Translations under genes and position numbers: made by a program | Notes under the pieces: generated by a model | The model's database searches: none | Told to the model about the DNA's origin: nothing | What the model saw: the letters and a program-made list of their open reading frames with translations, nothing else | NCBI RefSeq assembly: GCF_008704535.1 | Contig: NZ_CP023701.1 | Location: 3,970,501-4,034,500, forward strand | Length of the DNA stretch: 64,000 nt | Direction of reading: 5' to 3' | Source: Streptomyces subrutilus | Lineage (GTDB): Bacteria; Actinomycetota; Actinomycetes; Streptomycetales; Streptomycetaceae | Part shown: positions 9,261 to 16,525 of the stretch, piece after piece | Layout of the letters: every line of letters begins with the position of its first letter | Position numbering within the stretch: position 1 is the first letter of the stretch

Positions 9261-10223
9261 GTGAATCGTCGTCGCACCGTCCTGTCCACCCTCTTATCCG
9301 CCGGCGCCCTCCTCGCGGGCGCCCTCACGGCCGCGCCCCCTGCCGCCGCCTCGGACGCGCCCGCGTCCGCCGCCTTCCGGCAGCAGCACGTCCAGGGCTT
9401 CTGGAGCGCCGAGCGCATGCGGGGCGCCACCCCGCTCGACGTCACGGCGGCCCCGGGAGCGGCCCGTACCCCGGTCGCCGCCCCCGCCGCCCGACCCACC
9501 GCCATCGCCCCGACGGCCCCGGCCGCCGCCTCCCCCACCGCGTTCCCGCAGGGGGGCGGTGCGTGGACCGGCGGTGGGGCGGTCGTGAAGACCTCGGGCC
9601 GGGTCTTCTTCACCATGGGCGACCGGACCGCGTCCTGCTCCGGCGACTCGATCACCAGCGCCAACGGCAGCACGGTGATCACGGCCGGCCACTGCGTGAA
9701 GTACCAGGGGGCCTGGCACACGAACTGGGTGTTCGTCCCGGCCTACGACAACGGCAACGCCCCCTACGGCCAGTGGTCGGCCACCAAGACGTTCGCCACC
9801 GACCAGTGGGCCGCGAGCGAAGACATGAACATGGACGTCGGCCTCGCCGTCGTCGCACCGCTGAACGGCCGCACGCTCAGCCAGGCGGTGGGAGCCCAGG
9901 GCATCCTCTTCAACGGCGGCTACAACAAGAGGATGTACTCCTTCGGCTTCCCGGCCGCGGCCCCGTACGACGGCACGAAGCTCGTCTACTGCAGCGGCAA
10001 CAGCGGCAAGGACTTCCTGCTGACCAAGGACCACAGCCTGTCCTGCAACATGACCGGCGGCTCCAGCGGCGGCCCCTGGTTCCAGGACTTCGACGAGGCC
10101 ACGGGCCTGGGCACCCAGGTCTCGGTCAACAGCTTCGGCTACACCTTCCTGCCGAACCGCATGTACGGCCCGTACTTCGGCAACGAGGCCAAGGCGGCCT
10201 ACGACAAGGCCCAGACGGCCTGA
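9261..10223 (+). CDS. secreted trypsin-fold serine peptidase; TTA codon in the signal peptide
   Basis: 320 aa from GTG 9261, six bases after AAGGAG. The Sec signal peptide is R-R-R-T-V-L-S-T-L-L with cleavage likely after the A-A-A-S region near residue 31, followed by an Ala/Pro/Thr-rich propeptide. The catalytic residues are His144 (T-A-G-H-C), Asp192 (N-M-D-V-G) and Ser269 (G-G-S-S-G-G-P), which resembles the V8/glutamyl-endopeptidase branch of S1 proteases. Codon 12 (9294-9296) is TTA, read only by the bldA tRNA in Streptomyces. Export of this protease is therefore probably tied to development. Confidence 0.9.
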   Translation: MNRRRTVLSTLLSAGALLAGALTAAPPAAASDAPASAAFRQQHVQGFWSAERMRGATPLDVTAAPGAARTPVAAPAARPTAIAPTAPAAASPTAFPQGGGAWTGGGAVVKTSGRVFFTMGDRTASCSGDSITSANGSTVITAGHCVKYQGAWHTNWVFVPAYDNGNAPYGQWSATKTFATDQWAASEDMNMDVGLAVVAPLNGRTLSQAVGAQGILFNGGYNKRMYSFGFPAAAPYDGTKLVYCSGNSGKDFLLTKDHSLSCNMTGGSSGGPWFQDFDEATGLGTQVSVNSFGYTFLPNRMYGPYFGNEAKAAYDKAQTA

Positions 10224-10271
10224 TCCACCCCGCCCCGGCCCCCGCCACGGCCCGGTACTCTGTACCGGCCA

Positions 10272-10358
10272 GGTGGGTTGCCCGAGCGGCCTAAGGGAAC
10301 GGTCTTGAAAACCGTCGTGGCAGCGATGTCACCGTGGGTTCAAATCCCACACCCACCG
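10272..10358 (+). tRNA. tRNA-Ser(UGA)
   Basis: 87 bases. The acceptor stem GGTGGGT/ACCCACC is perfect, the anticodon loop CTTGAAA carries TGA, and a long class II variable arm (GTGGCAGCGATGTCAC) and the T-loop GTTCAAATC are present. The discriminator is G, and CCA is not encoded. Confidence 0.97.
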
Positions 10359-10384
10359 CACCGCGTCAGCGCCATGCTGACCGG

Positions 10385-10414
10385 AAGGGGCGCCCCTCAC
10401 GAGGGGCGCCCCTT
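10385..10414 (+). terminator. terminator of tRNA-Ser(UGA)
   Basis: A perfect 13-bp stem AAGGGGCGCCCCT/AGGGGCGCCCCTT (10385-10397 with 10402-10414) with a CACG loop, 26 bases after the tRNA. Confidence 0.88.
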
Positions 10415-10749
10415 CTGCGTGGGCGCGGCCGGGCTGCGATCCGGCGGGTCGCGTCCTTCGCCGCGCGAAGTCCGGCTCCGGTGGGCGAAGGCGCACAGCG
10501 GATTCTTCGGGTTGCCGTGCCGACGCCAGCGTGCCGGGAGGTGCCGTACCGGCTCTGAACTGGCTCTTTGTTTGCGAAAGTCGAGAGATGTGCCCGTGTA
10601 GGGAGGGGGCCTTCCAGGCGGCTTTGGGCCTTTTGAGTGGTGTTTGTCGGAAGATCGGCGCGCGTGGCGGGCGTCGTGCGGTTGCGGCCACATCATGACG
10701 AATGTATTCAGATCCGCCCGTCCGAACATCCCGAAATGAGGCAACCGTC
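10415..10749. other. 335-base intergenic region, nothing recognised
   Basis: No ORF with plausible codon use on either strand. The second half is less GC-rich and must hold the promoter of the small membrane protein gene that follows. I see no tRNA, repeat or riboswitch in it. Confidence 0.5.
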
Positions 10750-11172
10750 ATGGCCCACCGCACCACCGTCACCTCGATCTGGACCGCCGTCCTGGCCGCA
10801 CTCGTGGCCCTCCTCGCGTCCCTCGGCTTCGGCGGCAAGGCTGCCCCGGCCGTCGCCGGTGTCTCCGCCCCCGCCGTCCCGGCCCCCGCGGCCGTCACCG
10901 CGCGCCGGGCGGCCGTCACGGCCCGGCGGACCTGGAGGGCGATGATGCGGGGAGGTTCGCTCCCGCCCACCATCAAGCAGCGGATCCGCGCCGAGGCCCA
11001 TGGCAAGACCCCGTCCGTCCGCCGCTCGACCACCGCCGCCGCCATGGGAGCCGGAGCCGGAGCCGCAGTCGCAGTCGGAGCCGCAGTCGGTTCGGGTTCG
11101 CCCGCCGGAATCGTGACCGAGGTCGGAGCCCCCGCCGGCGCCGCCCGGGAAGCGCTCGCCCTCGCCGCGTAG
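10750..11172 (+). CDS. small membrane protein of unknown function
   Basis: 140 aa from ATG 10750. A hydrophobic helix at residues 8-30 ([20 protein letters not shown]) is followed by an Ala/Val/Pro-rich segment, a basic patch ([14 protein letters not shown]) and a Gly/Ala-rich second hydrophobic stretch at 95-120. It looks like the short unassigned membrane proteins common in streptomycetes. The 9-base tandem repeat begins 13 bases after its stop. Confidence 0.6.
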   Translation: MAHRTTVTSIWTAVLAALVALLASLGFGGKAAPAVAGVSAPAVPAPAAVTARRAAVTARRTWRAMMRGGSLPPTIKQRIRAEAHGKTPSVRRSTTAAAMGAGAGAAVAVGAAVGSGSPAGIVTEVGAPAGAAREALALAA

Positions 11173-11184
11173 TTCCGTCCGGAG

Positions 11185-11373
11185 CGTAGGACCCGTAGGA
11201 CCCGTAGGACCCGTAGGACCTGTAGGACCTGTAGGACCTGTAGGACCTGTAGGACCCGTAGGACTTGTAGGACCGGTAGGACCCCGTAGGACGCGTAGGT
11301 CATGAGAGCCACGTAGGACTCGTAGGTCTCGTAGGTCTCGTAGGACTTGTATGACTCGTAGGACATGCAGGGA
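11185..11373. repeat. tandem repeat tract, 9-base unit CGTAGGACC
   Basis: About eleven near-perfect copies between 11185 and 11283 (unit CGTAGGACC/TGTAGGACC), then degenerate copies to 11373. Because the period is a multiple of three, all frames stay open and read as artificial low-complexity peptides (G-P-T or S-Y-E repeats on the minus strand). It is intergenic. Related 9-mers occur near 13.85, 16.05 and 51.25 kb. Confidence 0.9.
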
Positions 11374-12045
11374 AGCCGTGACGAGCCGGTGTGGCAGGCG
11401 CACGAGCCGCCGTCGCTGAGCAGACGTACGGAAGTCGAGACACGAAGGCATGAAGTCCGTTATCCACAAGCGGACTTGCCGGACGTGGTCGATTGAGAGC
11501 GGGACCTGTCGCCGGCCAGTGGTGCGCGCCGAGGAGTCGGTGCGGACGGGTTCGTGCGTACAGGAGTGGTGAGAGAAGCGACCGGCGCTGGAGCCCGGAC
11601 CCTCGTGGGCCGTGGAGCGCGCCGGGTGGCGCCCCTGTGTGGGGCGCGGACGGACTGCCCCGGCGGATGCCGGGGGCGTGCAGGGGGCGCAAGGCTTGGT
11701 ACGGCAGGGCCGCATGCCCGGGAGACGGTGGGATCCCGGAGGGCGCGGCTCTTTTCGGCATGTCCGCACACCGTCAGTTTGGCGGAACGCTTCGCCCCTT
11801 GCGCGGCAAGGGTTTCAGCGGGCCCGGGTGGGGTGATCTGCGCCGTCGGGGGCGCGAATGAGGTTTATCCGATGTTGGTCATACTTGCGGGGGAATAGTG
11901 GTCTCCGGTCTGGTTCGCCGGGGATTCGGTGGGCAACTCTGGTTCCGCGACGTCGTCCCACACGGAACGGCCGAGGCGGTAGGCCAACTGCTCCGGCACA
12001 AGTCCCACTTCGAAGTCCCACTTCGGTTTTCTGGAGGATTCACAC
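11374..12045. other. intergenic region with a single DnaA-type box
   Basis: 672 bases with only shadow ORFs. TTATCCACA at 11460-11468 matches the DnaA box consensus and lies inside a small inverted repeat (AAGTCCG 11453-11459 / CGGACTT 11471-11477). The last 150 bases are less GC-rich and presumably carry the promoter of the downstream secreted protein gene. Confidence 0.45.
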
Positions 12046-12357
12046 ATGGCAAGCATCCGTACCGCCCGCGTCATCGCCACCGTCGCCGCCCTGCCCCTCG
12101 CCGTCGCCCTCTTCGGCGGAGTGGCCACGGCCGACAACGGCTCCTTCGCGAACGACGGATCGAATGCGAGCGTCGCCAGCATCATCGGCAGTGGTGTGGG
12201 CGGCAACAACAACGGGAACTCGTCGACCTCGCAGCAGGTGGCGACCGGCTCCGGTGCCTCCAACCAGAACAACACCGCGCAGGTGAACGGCTCGGCCCTC
12301 ACCCCGATCCACCAGTCGAACTCGAACGTATCGGTCAACTTCCATCCCTGGTGGTAA
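12046..12357 (+). CDS. small secreted Asn/Ser/Gly-rich protein
   Basis: 103 aa from ATG 12046, with a strong GGAGG site upstream. The Sec signal peptide covers residues 1-30 (cleavage after V-A-T-A). The mature 73 residues are rich in N, S, G and Q with a loose repeat (I-G-S-G-V-G-G-N-N-N-G-N-S-S-T-S-Q-Q, then G-S-G-A-S-N-Q-N-N-T-A-Q-V-N-G-S). They lack the chaplin and rodlin signatures. The N/Q spacing resembles curlin or beta-helix repeats, so a surface or self-assembling role is possible but unproven. A strong terminator follows. Confidence 0.8.
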   Translation: MASIRTARVIATVAALPLAVALFGGVATADNGSFANDGSNASVASIIGSGVGGNNNGNSSTSQQVATGSGASNQNNTAQVNGSALTPIHQSNSNVSVNFHPWW

Positions 12358-12383
12358 GGGCGGCTTGACCCCTTCGGGCTGAT

Positions 12384-12435
12384 GAGGGCGCCCGCGCGAC
12401 CGGACCGGCTGGGGTCCGTCGGCGCGGGCGCCCTC
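12384..12435 (+). terminator. intrinsic terminator after the secreted protein gene
   Basis: 14-bp perfect stem GAGGGCGCCCGCGC/GCGCGGGCGCCCTC (12384-12397 with 12422-12435); the 24-base loop contains further pairing (GGACC/GGTCC). Confidence 0.85.
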
Positions 12436-12549
12436 GCGCGTGCCCTGCGGGCGCCGGCGCACGCCCGCCCCTTTGCGGCCTTGACACCACGGGTAAATCT
12501 GACGGACAGTCAGGTGCACTCGATGTTGTGATGCCGGGAGGCCAGTGCC

Positions 12550-13716
12550 GTGCACCTCGCCCCGACCGAAGGCCAGTTGAGGCTCCGCACCGAACTGCGG
12601 AACTACTTCCGCGACCTCATGCCGGACGGAGCGCCCGAGGACCCCGGCGGGCAGCGGGAACTCCTGCGCCGCATCGGAGCCGACGGGCTGCTCGGCCTCG
12701 GCTGGCCCGTCGAGTACGGCGGCCAAGGCCGGGGAGCGGAAGAGCAGTTCGTCTTCTTCGACGAGGCATACCGGGCCGGCGCACCGGTCTCCATGGTCAC
12801 GCTCAACACGGTCGGGCCGACCCTGATGAAGTACGGGACTCCGGAGCAGAAGGACTACTTCCTGCCCCGGATCCTCGCCGGCGAGCTCGTCTTCGCCATC
12901 GGCTACTCGGAGCCCGAGGCGGGTACCGACCTCGCCGCGCTCCGTACCCGCGCCGTGCGCGACGGCGGCCCGGACGGGGACTGGGTGGTCGACGGGCAGA
13001 AGATCTTCACCTCCAACGCGCAGAACGCGGACTGGATCTGGCTGGCCTGCCGCACCGACCCGCAGGCTCCCAAGCACAAGGGCATCTCGATCGTCCTGGT
13101 GCCCACACAGGCACCAGGGTTCTCGTGGACCCCCATCGAGACGGTCGGCGGCCTCACGACCACCGCGACGTACTACGACGCGGTGCGCGTGCCCGCCGGC
13201 CACCTCGTCGGTCCGGAGCACGGCGGCTGGGGCCTGATCACCAACCAGCTCAACCACGAGCGCGTGGCCCTCGCCGCCATCGGCATGCAGGCCGAGGACT
13301 TCTACGACGCCGCCCTCGTCCACGCCCGCACCCCGGACCCGGCCACCGGAGCACGGCCCGCCGATCTCCCCTGGGTACGGTCGCGCCTCGCCGAGGCGCA
13401 CGCCCGGCTGGCCGCCGTACGCCTCCTGAACTGGCGGCTGGTCCAGGACGTCGGCGGCGGCGACCTGGCGCCGGGGGACGCGAGCGGTGTGAAGTTCCTG
13501 GGCACCGAGTCGACCGTCGAGGTGTACCGGATGTGCCAGGAGGTGGTGGGCGAGCAGGCCCTGATCCGGGGCCCCGGGGCGGAGGCGTTCGGGGGCGGCG
13601 AGCTGGAGCGGATGAACCGGGCCGCCCAGATCAACACCTTCGGCGGCGGGGTCAGCGAGGTCCAGCGCGAGATCGTCGCCATGATGCGGCTCGGCATGAA
13701 GGGGAGGAAGCGATGA
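12550..13716 (+). CDS. acyl-CoA dehydrogenase, FadE29/ChsE2-like
   Basis: 388 aa from GTG 12550. It has the N-terminal helical domain, the FAD/substrate signature (I-G-Y-S-E-P-E-A-G-T-D-L-A at about 117-129) and a C-terminal helical domain (A-A-Q-I-N-T-F-G-G-G-V-S-E-V-Q-R-E-I). It is first of five overlapping genes whose order of families equals the mycobacterial igr operon. There FadE28 and FadE29 form an alpha2-beta2 dehydrogenase acting on the 3-carbon steroid side chain. The substrate here is inferred from operon content only. Confidence 0.85.
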   Translation: MHLAPTEGQLRLRTELRNYFRDLMPDGAPEDPGGQRELLRRIGADGLLGLGWPVEYGGQGRGAEEQFVFFDEAYRAGAPVSMVTLNTVGPTLMKYGTPEQKDYFLPRILAGELVFAIGYSEPEAGTDLAALRTRAVRDGGPDGDWVVDGQKIFTSNAQNADWIWLACRTDPQAPKHKGISIVLVPTQAPGFSWTPIETVGGLTTTATYYDAVRVPAGHLVGPEHGGWGLITNQLNHERVALAAIGMQAEDFYDAALVHARTPDPATGARPADLPWVRSRLAEAHARLAAVRLLNWRLVQDVGGGDLAPGDASGVKFLGTESTVEVYRMCQEVVGEQALIRGPGAEAFGGGELERMNRAAQINTFGGGVSEVQREIVAMMRLGMKGRKR

Positions 13717-14933
13717 CGGCGGACGCGGCCGGCGGGGGCGGGTCGGACGGAATACCCGGCACGGTCGGAGCGAGCGGTCCGGGCAGTACGGGAGCTGCGG
13801 CTCGGCCAGGTGGTGCGGGTGGTGCAGAGGGCACGCGCGGGCCCGGGACACCAGAGGCACCAGGGTCACCAGAGGTACCTGGGGCACCGGCGACGGCCCC
13901 GGGCTCCGCGGTCCGGGAGGGCTTCGGCGACGCGGGTCCGGTGGACGGGGTGGCGCGCGAGCGCGCGGCCGGTGTTCCGGGCGGGCCCGAGGCCGGGCCC
14001 GCGGACCCGTTCCACCGGCGGTTGGCCGCCTTCGAGGGGTCTGCGGCGGCGATCGGCGGCCGCGGCAAGGACCCCGTGAACGCTCCGATGATCCGCCACT
14101 GGTGCGAGGCGGTGGGCGACGCCAACCCGGCCTACACGGGCCCGGACGCCATCGCTCCGCCGACCATGCTCCAGGCCTGGACGATGGGCGGCCTCTCCGG
14201 CCACGGCGACCGCACCTCCGCCTACGACGAGTTGCTCGCGCTCCTCGACGGAGCCGGATACACCTCCGTGGTCGCGACCGACTGCGAGCAGGAGTACCGG
14301 CGCCCGCTCCGCCCCGGCGACACGGTCGCCTTCGACGCCGTCATCGAGTCCGTGTCGCCCCGCAAGACGACCAGACTGGGCACCGGCCACTTCGTCACCA
14401 CGCGCATGGACGTCCGGGTCGACGGCGAGCTCGCCGGTACGCACCGCTTCCGCATCCTCAAGTACGCACCGGCCGCCCGCCCGGACGGGCGGGCCCGTAG
14501 CGCCGAGCGGCCCGCGTCCGGTGCCCGGCCCCGGGCGAGCCGTCCCCGGCCGGTGGTCAACCGCGACAACCAGGGCTTCTGGGACGGGGTGCGCGACCGC
14601 AAGCTGCTGATCCAGCGCTGCACCGGCTGTTCCGGCCTCCGTTTCCCCTGGCTGCCCGGCTGCCATGCCTGCGGCTCCCCGGCCTGGGACACCGTCGAGG
14701 CCTCCGGCGCGGCCACCGTCTTCAGCTACGTCGTCATGCACCACCCGCCCTTCCCGGCCTTCGACCCGCCGTACGCGGTCGCGCTCGTCGAGCTCGCCGA
14801 GGGCGTCCGGATGGTCAGCAACATCACCGGTGTCCCGTACGACAAGGTCCGCATCAGCCTGCCCGTCCAACTGGAGTTCCTGACCGTCGACGACGGTCTC
14901 GTACTCCCCGTCTTCCGCGGGAGCGAGGCCTGA
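13713..14933 (+). CDS. bifunctional MaoC-like hydratase / DUF35 OB-fold protein, ChsH2-like
   Basis: 406 aa from ATG 13713, overlapping the previous stop (ATGA) with GGGGAGGAAG upstream. Residues 1-95 are a Gly/Pro/Ala-rich extension partly encoded by 9-base repeats. About 100-260 is a MaoC-type hot-dog half domain. A linker precedes a C-terminal DUF35 region with a zinc ribbon (C-x2-C-x10-C-x2-C at about 310-327) and an OB fold. In Mycobacterium ChsH2 pairs with ChsH1 to hydrate the side-chain enoyl-CoA, and its DUF35 part binds the aldolase Ltp2. All three partners are present here. Confidence 0.88.
   Translation: MTADAAGGGGSDGIPGTVGASGPGSTGAAARPGGAGGAEGTRGPGTPEAPGSPEVPGAPATAPGSAVREGFGDAGPVDGVARERAAGVPGGPEAGPADPFHRRLAAFEGSAAAIGGRGKDPVNAPMIRHWCEAVGDANPAYTGPDAIAPPTMLQAWTMGGLSGHGDRTSAYDELLALLDGAGYTSVVATDCEQEYRRPLRPGDTVAFDAVIESVSPRKTTRLGTGHFVTTRMDVRVDGELAGTHRFRILKYAPAARPDGRARSAERPASGARPRASRPRPVVNRDNQGFWDGVRDRKLLIQRCTGCSGLRFPWLPGCHACGSPAWDTVEASGAATVFSYVVMHHPPFPAFDPPYAVALVELAEGVRMVSNITGVPYDKVRISLPVQLEFLTVDDGLVLPVFRGSEA
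13849..13893 (+). repeat. in-gene 9-base tandem repeat (CACCAGAGG-like)
   Basis: Five imperfect units from 13849 (CACCAGAGG, CACCAGGGT, CACCAGAGG, TACCTGGGG, CACCGGCGA) within the low-complexity N-terminal extension of the ChsH2-like gene. They translate as G-x-P triplets. Confidence 0.7.
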
Positions 14934-16012
14934 TGGACTTCCACCCCACCGAGGAGCAGGCCGCCGCGGCCGGCCTCGCCGCACGGATCTTCGGCGACCT
15001 CGCCACGCACGAACGCCTCGCCGCCGCCGGCACCGGCAGCGACGCCGAGCTGTGGAAGGCACTCACCGCGGCCGGGCTGCCCGCCGCCGTGGAGGACATC
15101 GGCCTGCTCGGCCTGGTCCTGCTCCTGGAGGAGCAGGGCCGTAGCACCGCGCAGGTCCCCTTCGCCGCCACCTGCGCCTACGGGGTGCTGCCCGTCGCCG
15201 CGCACGGCACCGTCGAGCAGCGCGCCCGGCTGCTCCCGGCCCTGGGCACCGGCGAAGCCGTGGCCACCGGAGCGTTTCCGAACCGCGGCCGGATCACCGC
15301 CGATCGCGGTCCCCTGGCCGCCGCCACCGCCGACACCGGCCGCCGCACCGCACAGGGCGGCGTCCGGCTCACCGGAACGGCCCCGGCCGTGCCCTGGCTG
15401 CGCGAGGCCACCCACGTACTGGTGCCGGACGCCGACGGCGGGCTGTGGATCGTGCGCACCGACGCACCCGGCGTCCGGACCGCCCCGGTGGAGACCACCG
15501 CCCCCTGGTCGGCCGGCCGGCTGACACTGACCGCCGCCGAAGCCGAGCCCCTCGGCGCCGCCGGGGCCTACGAGGCCGTGCTCGCGACCGCCCGTACGGC
15601 CTTCGCCGGACTCCAGGCGGGCGTCTGCGCGGGGTCGCTCGCCCGGGCGGTGGAGTACACGGGCGTCCGAGAGCAGTTCGGCCGGCCCCTCTCCACGAAC
15701 CAGGGCGTGATGCTGCGCGCGGCCGACGCGTACATGGACACCGAGGCGATCCGGGTCACCACGTACGAGGCGGCCTGGCGCGTCGACGAGGGCCTGCCCG
15801 CGCGCGAGCACGCGCTGACGGCGGCCTGGTGGGCCTCGGAGGCGGGCAAGCGGGTCGTGCACGCCGGCCAGCACCTGCACGGCGGGATGGGCGCCGACCT
15901 GGAGCACCCCGTCCACCGGCACTTCCTCTGGGGGCGGCAGCTGGACGCCTACCTGGGCTGCGGCAGCGAACTGCTGGCCGAGCTGGGCGACGCACTCGCG
16001 CAGGAGGGCTGA
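14933..16012 (+). CDS. acyl-CoA dehydrogenase, FadE28/ChsE1-like
   Basis: 359 aa from ATG 14933, overlapping the upstream stop by one base (TGATG). The C-terminal half is typical: an A-F-A-G-L-Q-A-G helix, R-E-Q-F-G-R-P-L-S-T-N-Q-G-V, and G-G-M-G-A-D-L-E-H-P-V-H-R. The central beta domain lacks the canonical E-P-x-A-G-S-D signature. That fits FadE28-type subunits, which assemble with a FadE29 partner instead of working alone. The partner is encoded two genes upstream. Confidence 0.84.
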   Translation: MDFHPTEEQAAAAGLAARIFGDLATHERLAAAGTGSDAELWKALTAAGLPAAVEDIGLLGLVLLLEEQGRSTAQVPFAATCAYGVLPVAAHGTVEQRARLLPALGTGEAVATGAFPNRGRITADRGPLAAATADTGRRTAQGGVRLTGTAPAVPWLREATHVLVPDADGGLWIVRTDAPGVRTAPVETTAPWSAGRLTLTAAEAEPLGAAGAYEAVLATARTAFAGLQAGVCAGSLARAVEYTGVREQFGRPLSTNQGVMLRAADAYMDTEAIRVTTYEAAWRVDEGLPAREHALTAAWWASEAGKRVVHAGQHLHGGMGADLEHPVHRHFLWGRQLDAYLGCGSELLAELGDALAQEG

Positions 16013-16015
16013 GAC

Positions 16016-16525
16016 ATGCGGGGTGCCGGAGACGCCGAATGCACCGAACACACCGAAGAGATCGAATACATCGAACACACCGAGGACACCGAGGACGCGG
16101 GAGACGCAGGGGCCATGGCAGTCGGCGCGATACGGATCGGCACGGAGCTGCCACCGCTGGAGATACCGGTCACCCGCACGCTGATCGTCGCGGGCGCGAT
16201 CGCCTCCCGCGACTACCAGGACGTGCACCACGACGCGGAACTGGCCCGGGAGAAGGGCTCCCCGGACGTCTTCATGAACATCCTGACCACCAACGGCCTG
16301 GTCGGCCGCTACATCACCGACCACCTCGGCCCCCGGGCCGTCCTGCGCAAGGTGGCCATCCGCCTCGGCGCCCCCAACTACCCGGGCGACACGATGACCC
16401 TCACTGGTACCGTCACCGCGCTCGACGGGGACACCGCGCAGGTCCGGGTGGTCGGCGCCAACGGCATCGGCCACCACGTCACCGGCACGGTCACGGTCAC
16501 GCTGGCCCCGGGGAGCCCGGCATGA
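16016..16525 (+). CDS. MaoC-type hydratase subunit, ChsH1-like, with repeat-derived N-terminus
   Basis: 169 aa from ATG 16016, which has AGGAGG eight bases upstream. An alternative ATG at 16115 gives a 136-aa protein of normal family length but has only a weak GGGG. The first 33 residues come from 9-base tandem repeats and read T-E-H-T-E-E-I-E-Y-I-E-H-T-E-D-T-E-D, strongly acidic. The core shows R-D-Y-Q-D-V-H-H-D, the motif carrying the hydratase Asp/His pair, and F-M-N-I-L-T-T-N-G-L. It is expected to pair with the ChsH2-like protein. Confidence 0.82.
   Translation: MRGAGDAECTEHTEEIEYIEHTEDTEDAGDAGAMAVGAIRIGTELPPLEIPVTRTLIVAGAIASRDYQDVHHDAELAREKGSPDVFMNILTTNGLVGRYITDHLGPRAVLRKVAIRLGAPNYPGDTMTLTGTVTALDGDTAQVRVVGANGIGHHVTGTVTVTLAPGSPA
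16042..16095 (+). repeat. six 9-base tandem repeats at the start of the ChsH1-like gene
   Basis: Units CACCGAACA, CACCGAAGA, GATCGAATA, CATCGAACA, CACCGAGGA, CACCGAGGA in perfect register with the reading frame, between the ribosome site and the conserved hydratase domain. Confidence 0.9.

Noticed and set aside
11185..11373. CRISPR array
   Set aside because: The repeat is a contiguous 9-base unit without spacers, and no cas genes are present.
10708..11769. Minus-strand open frames with collagen-like G-P-T or S-Y-E repeats
   Set aside because: They are the translation of the 9-base tandem repeat in frames kept open by its period and high GC; no ribosome site, no signal or family, and they overlap the real gene at 10750-11172.
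12528..13712. Long in-frame extension upstream of the ChsH2-like gene
   Set aside because: It is the shadow of the acyl-CoA dehydrogenase gene in another frame; ATG 13713 has a ribosome site and couples to the preceding stop.
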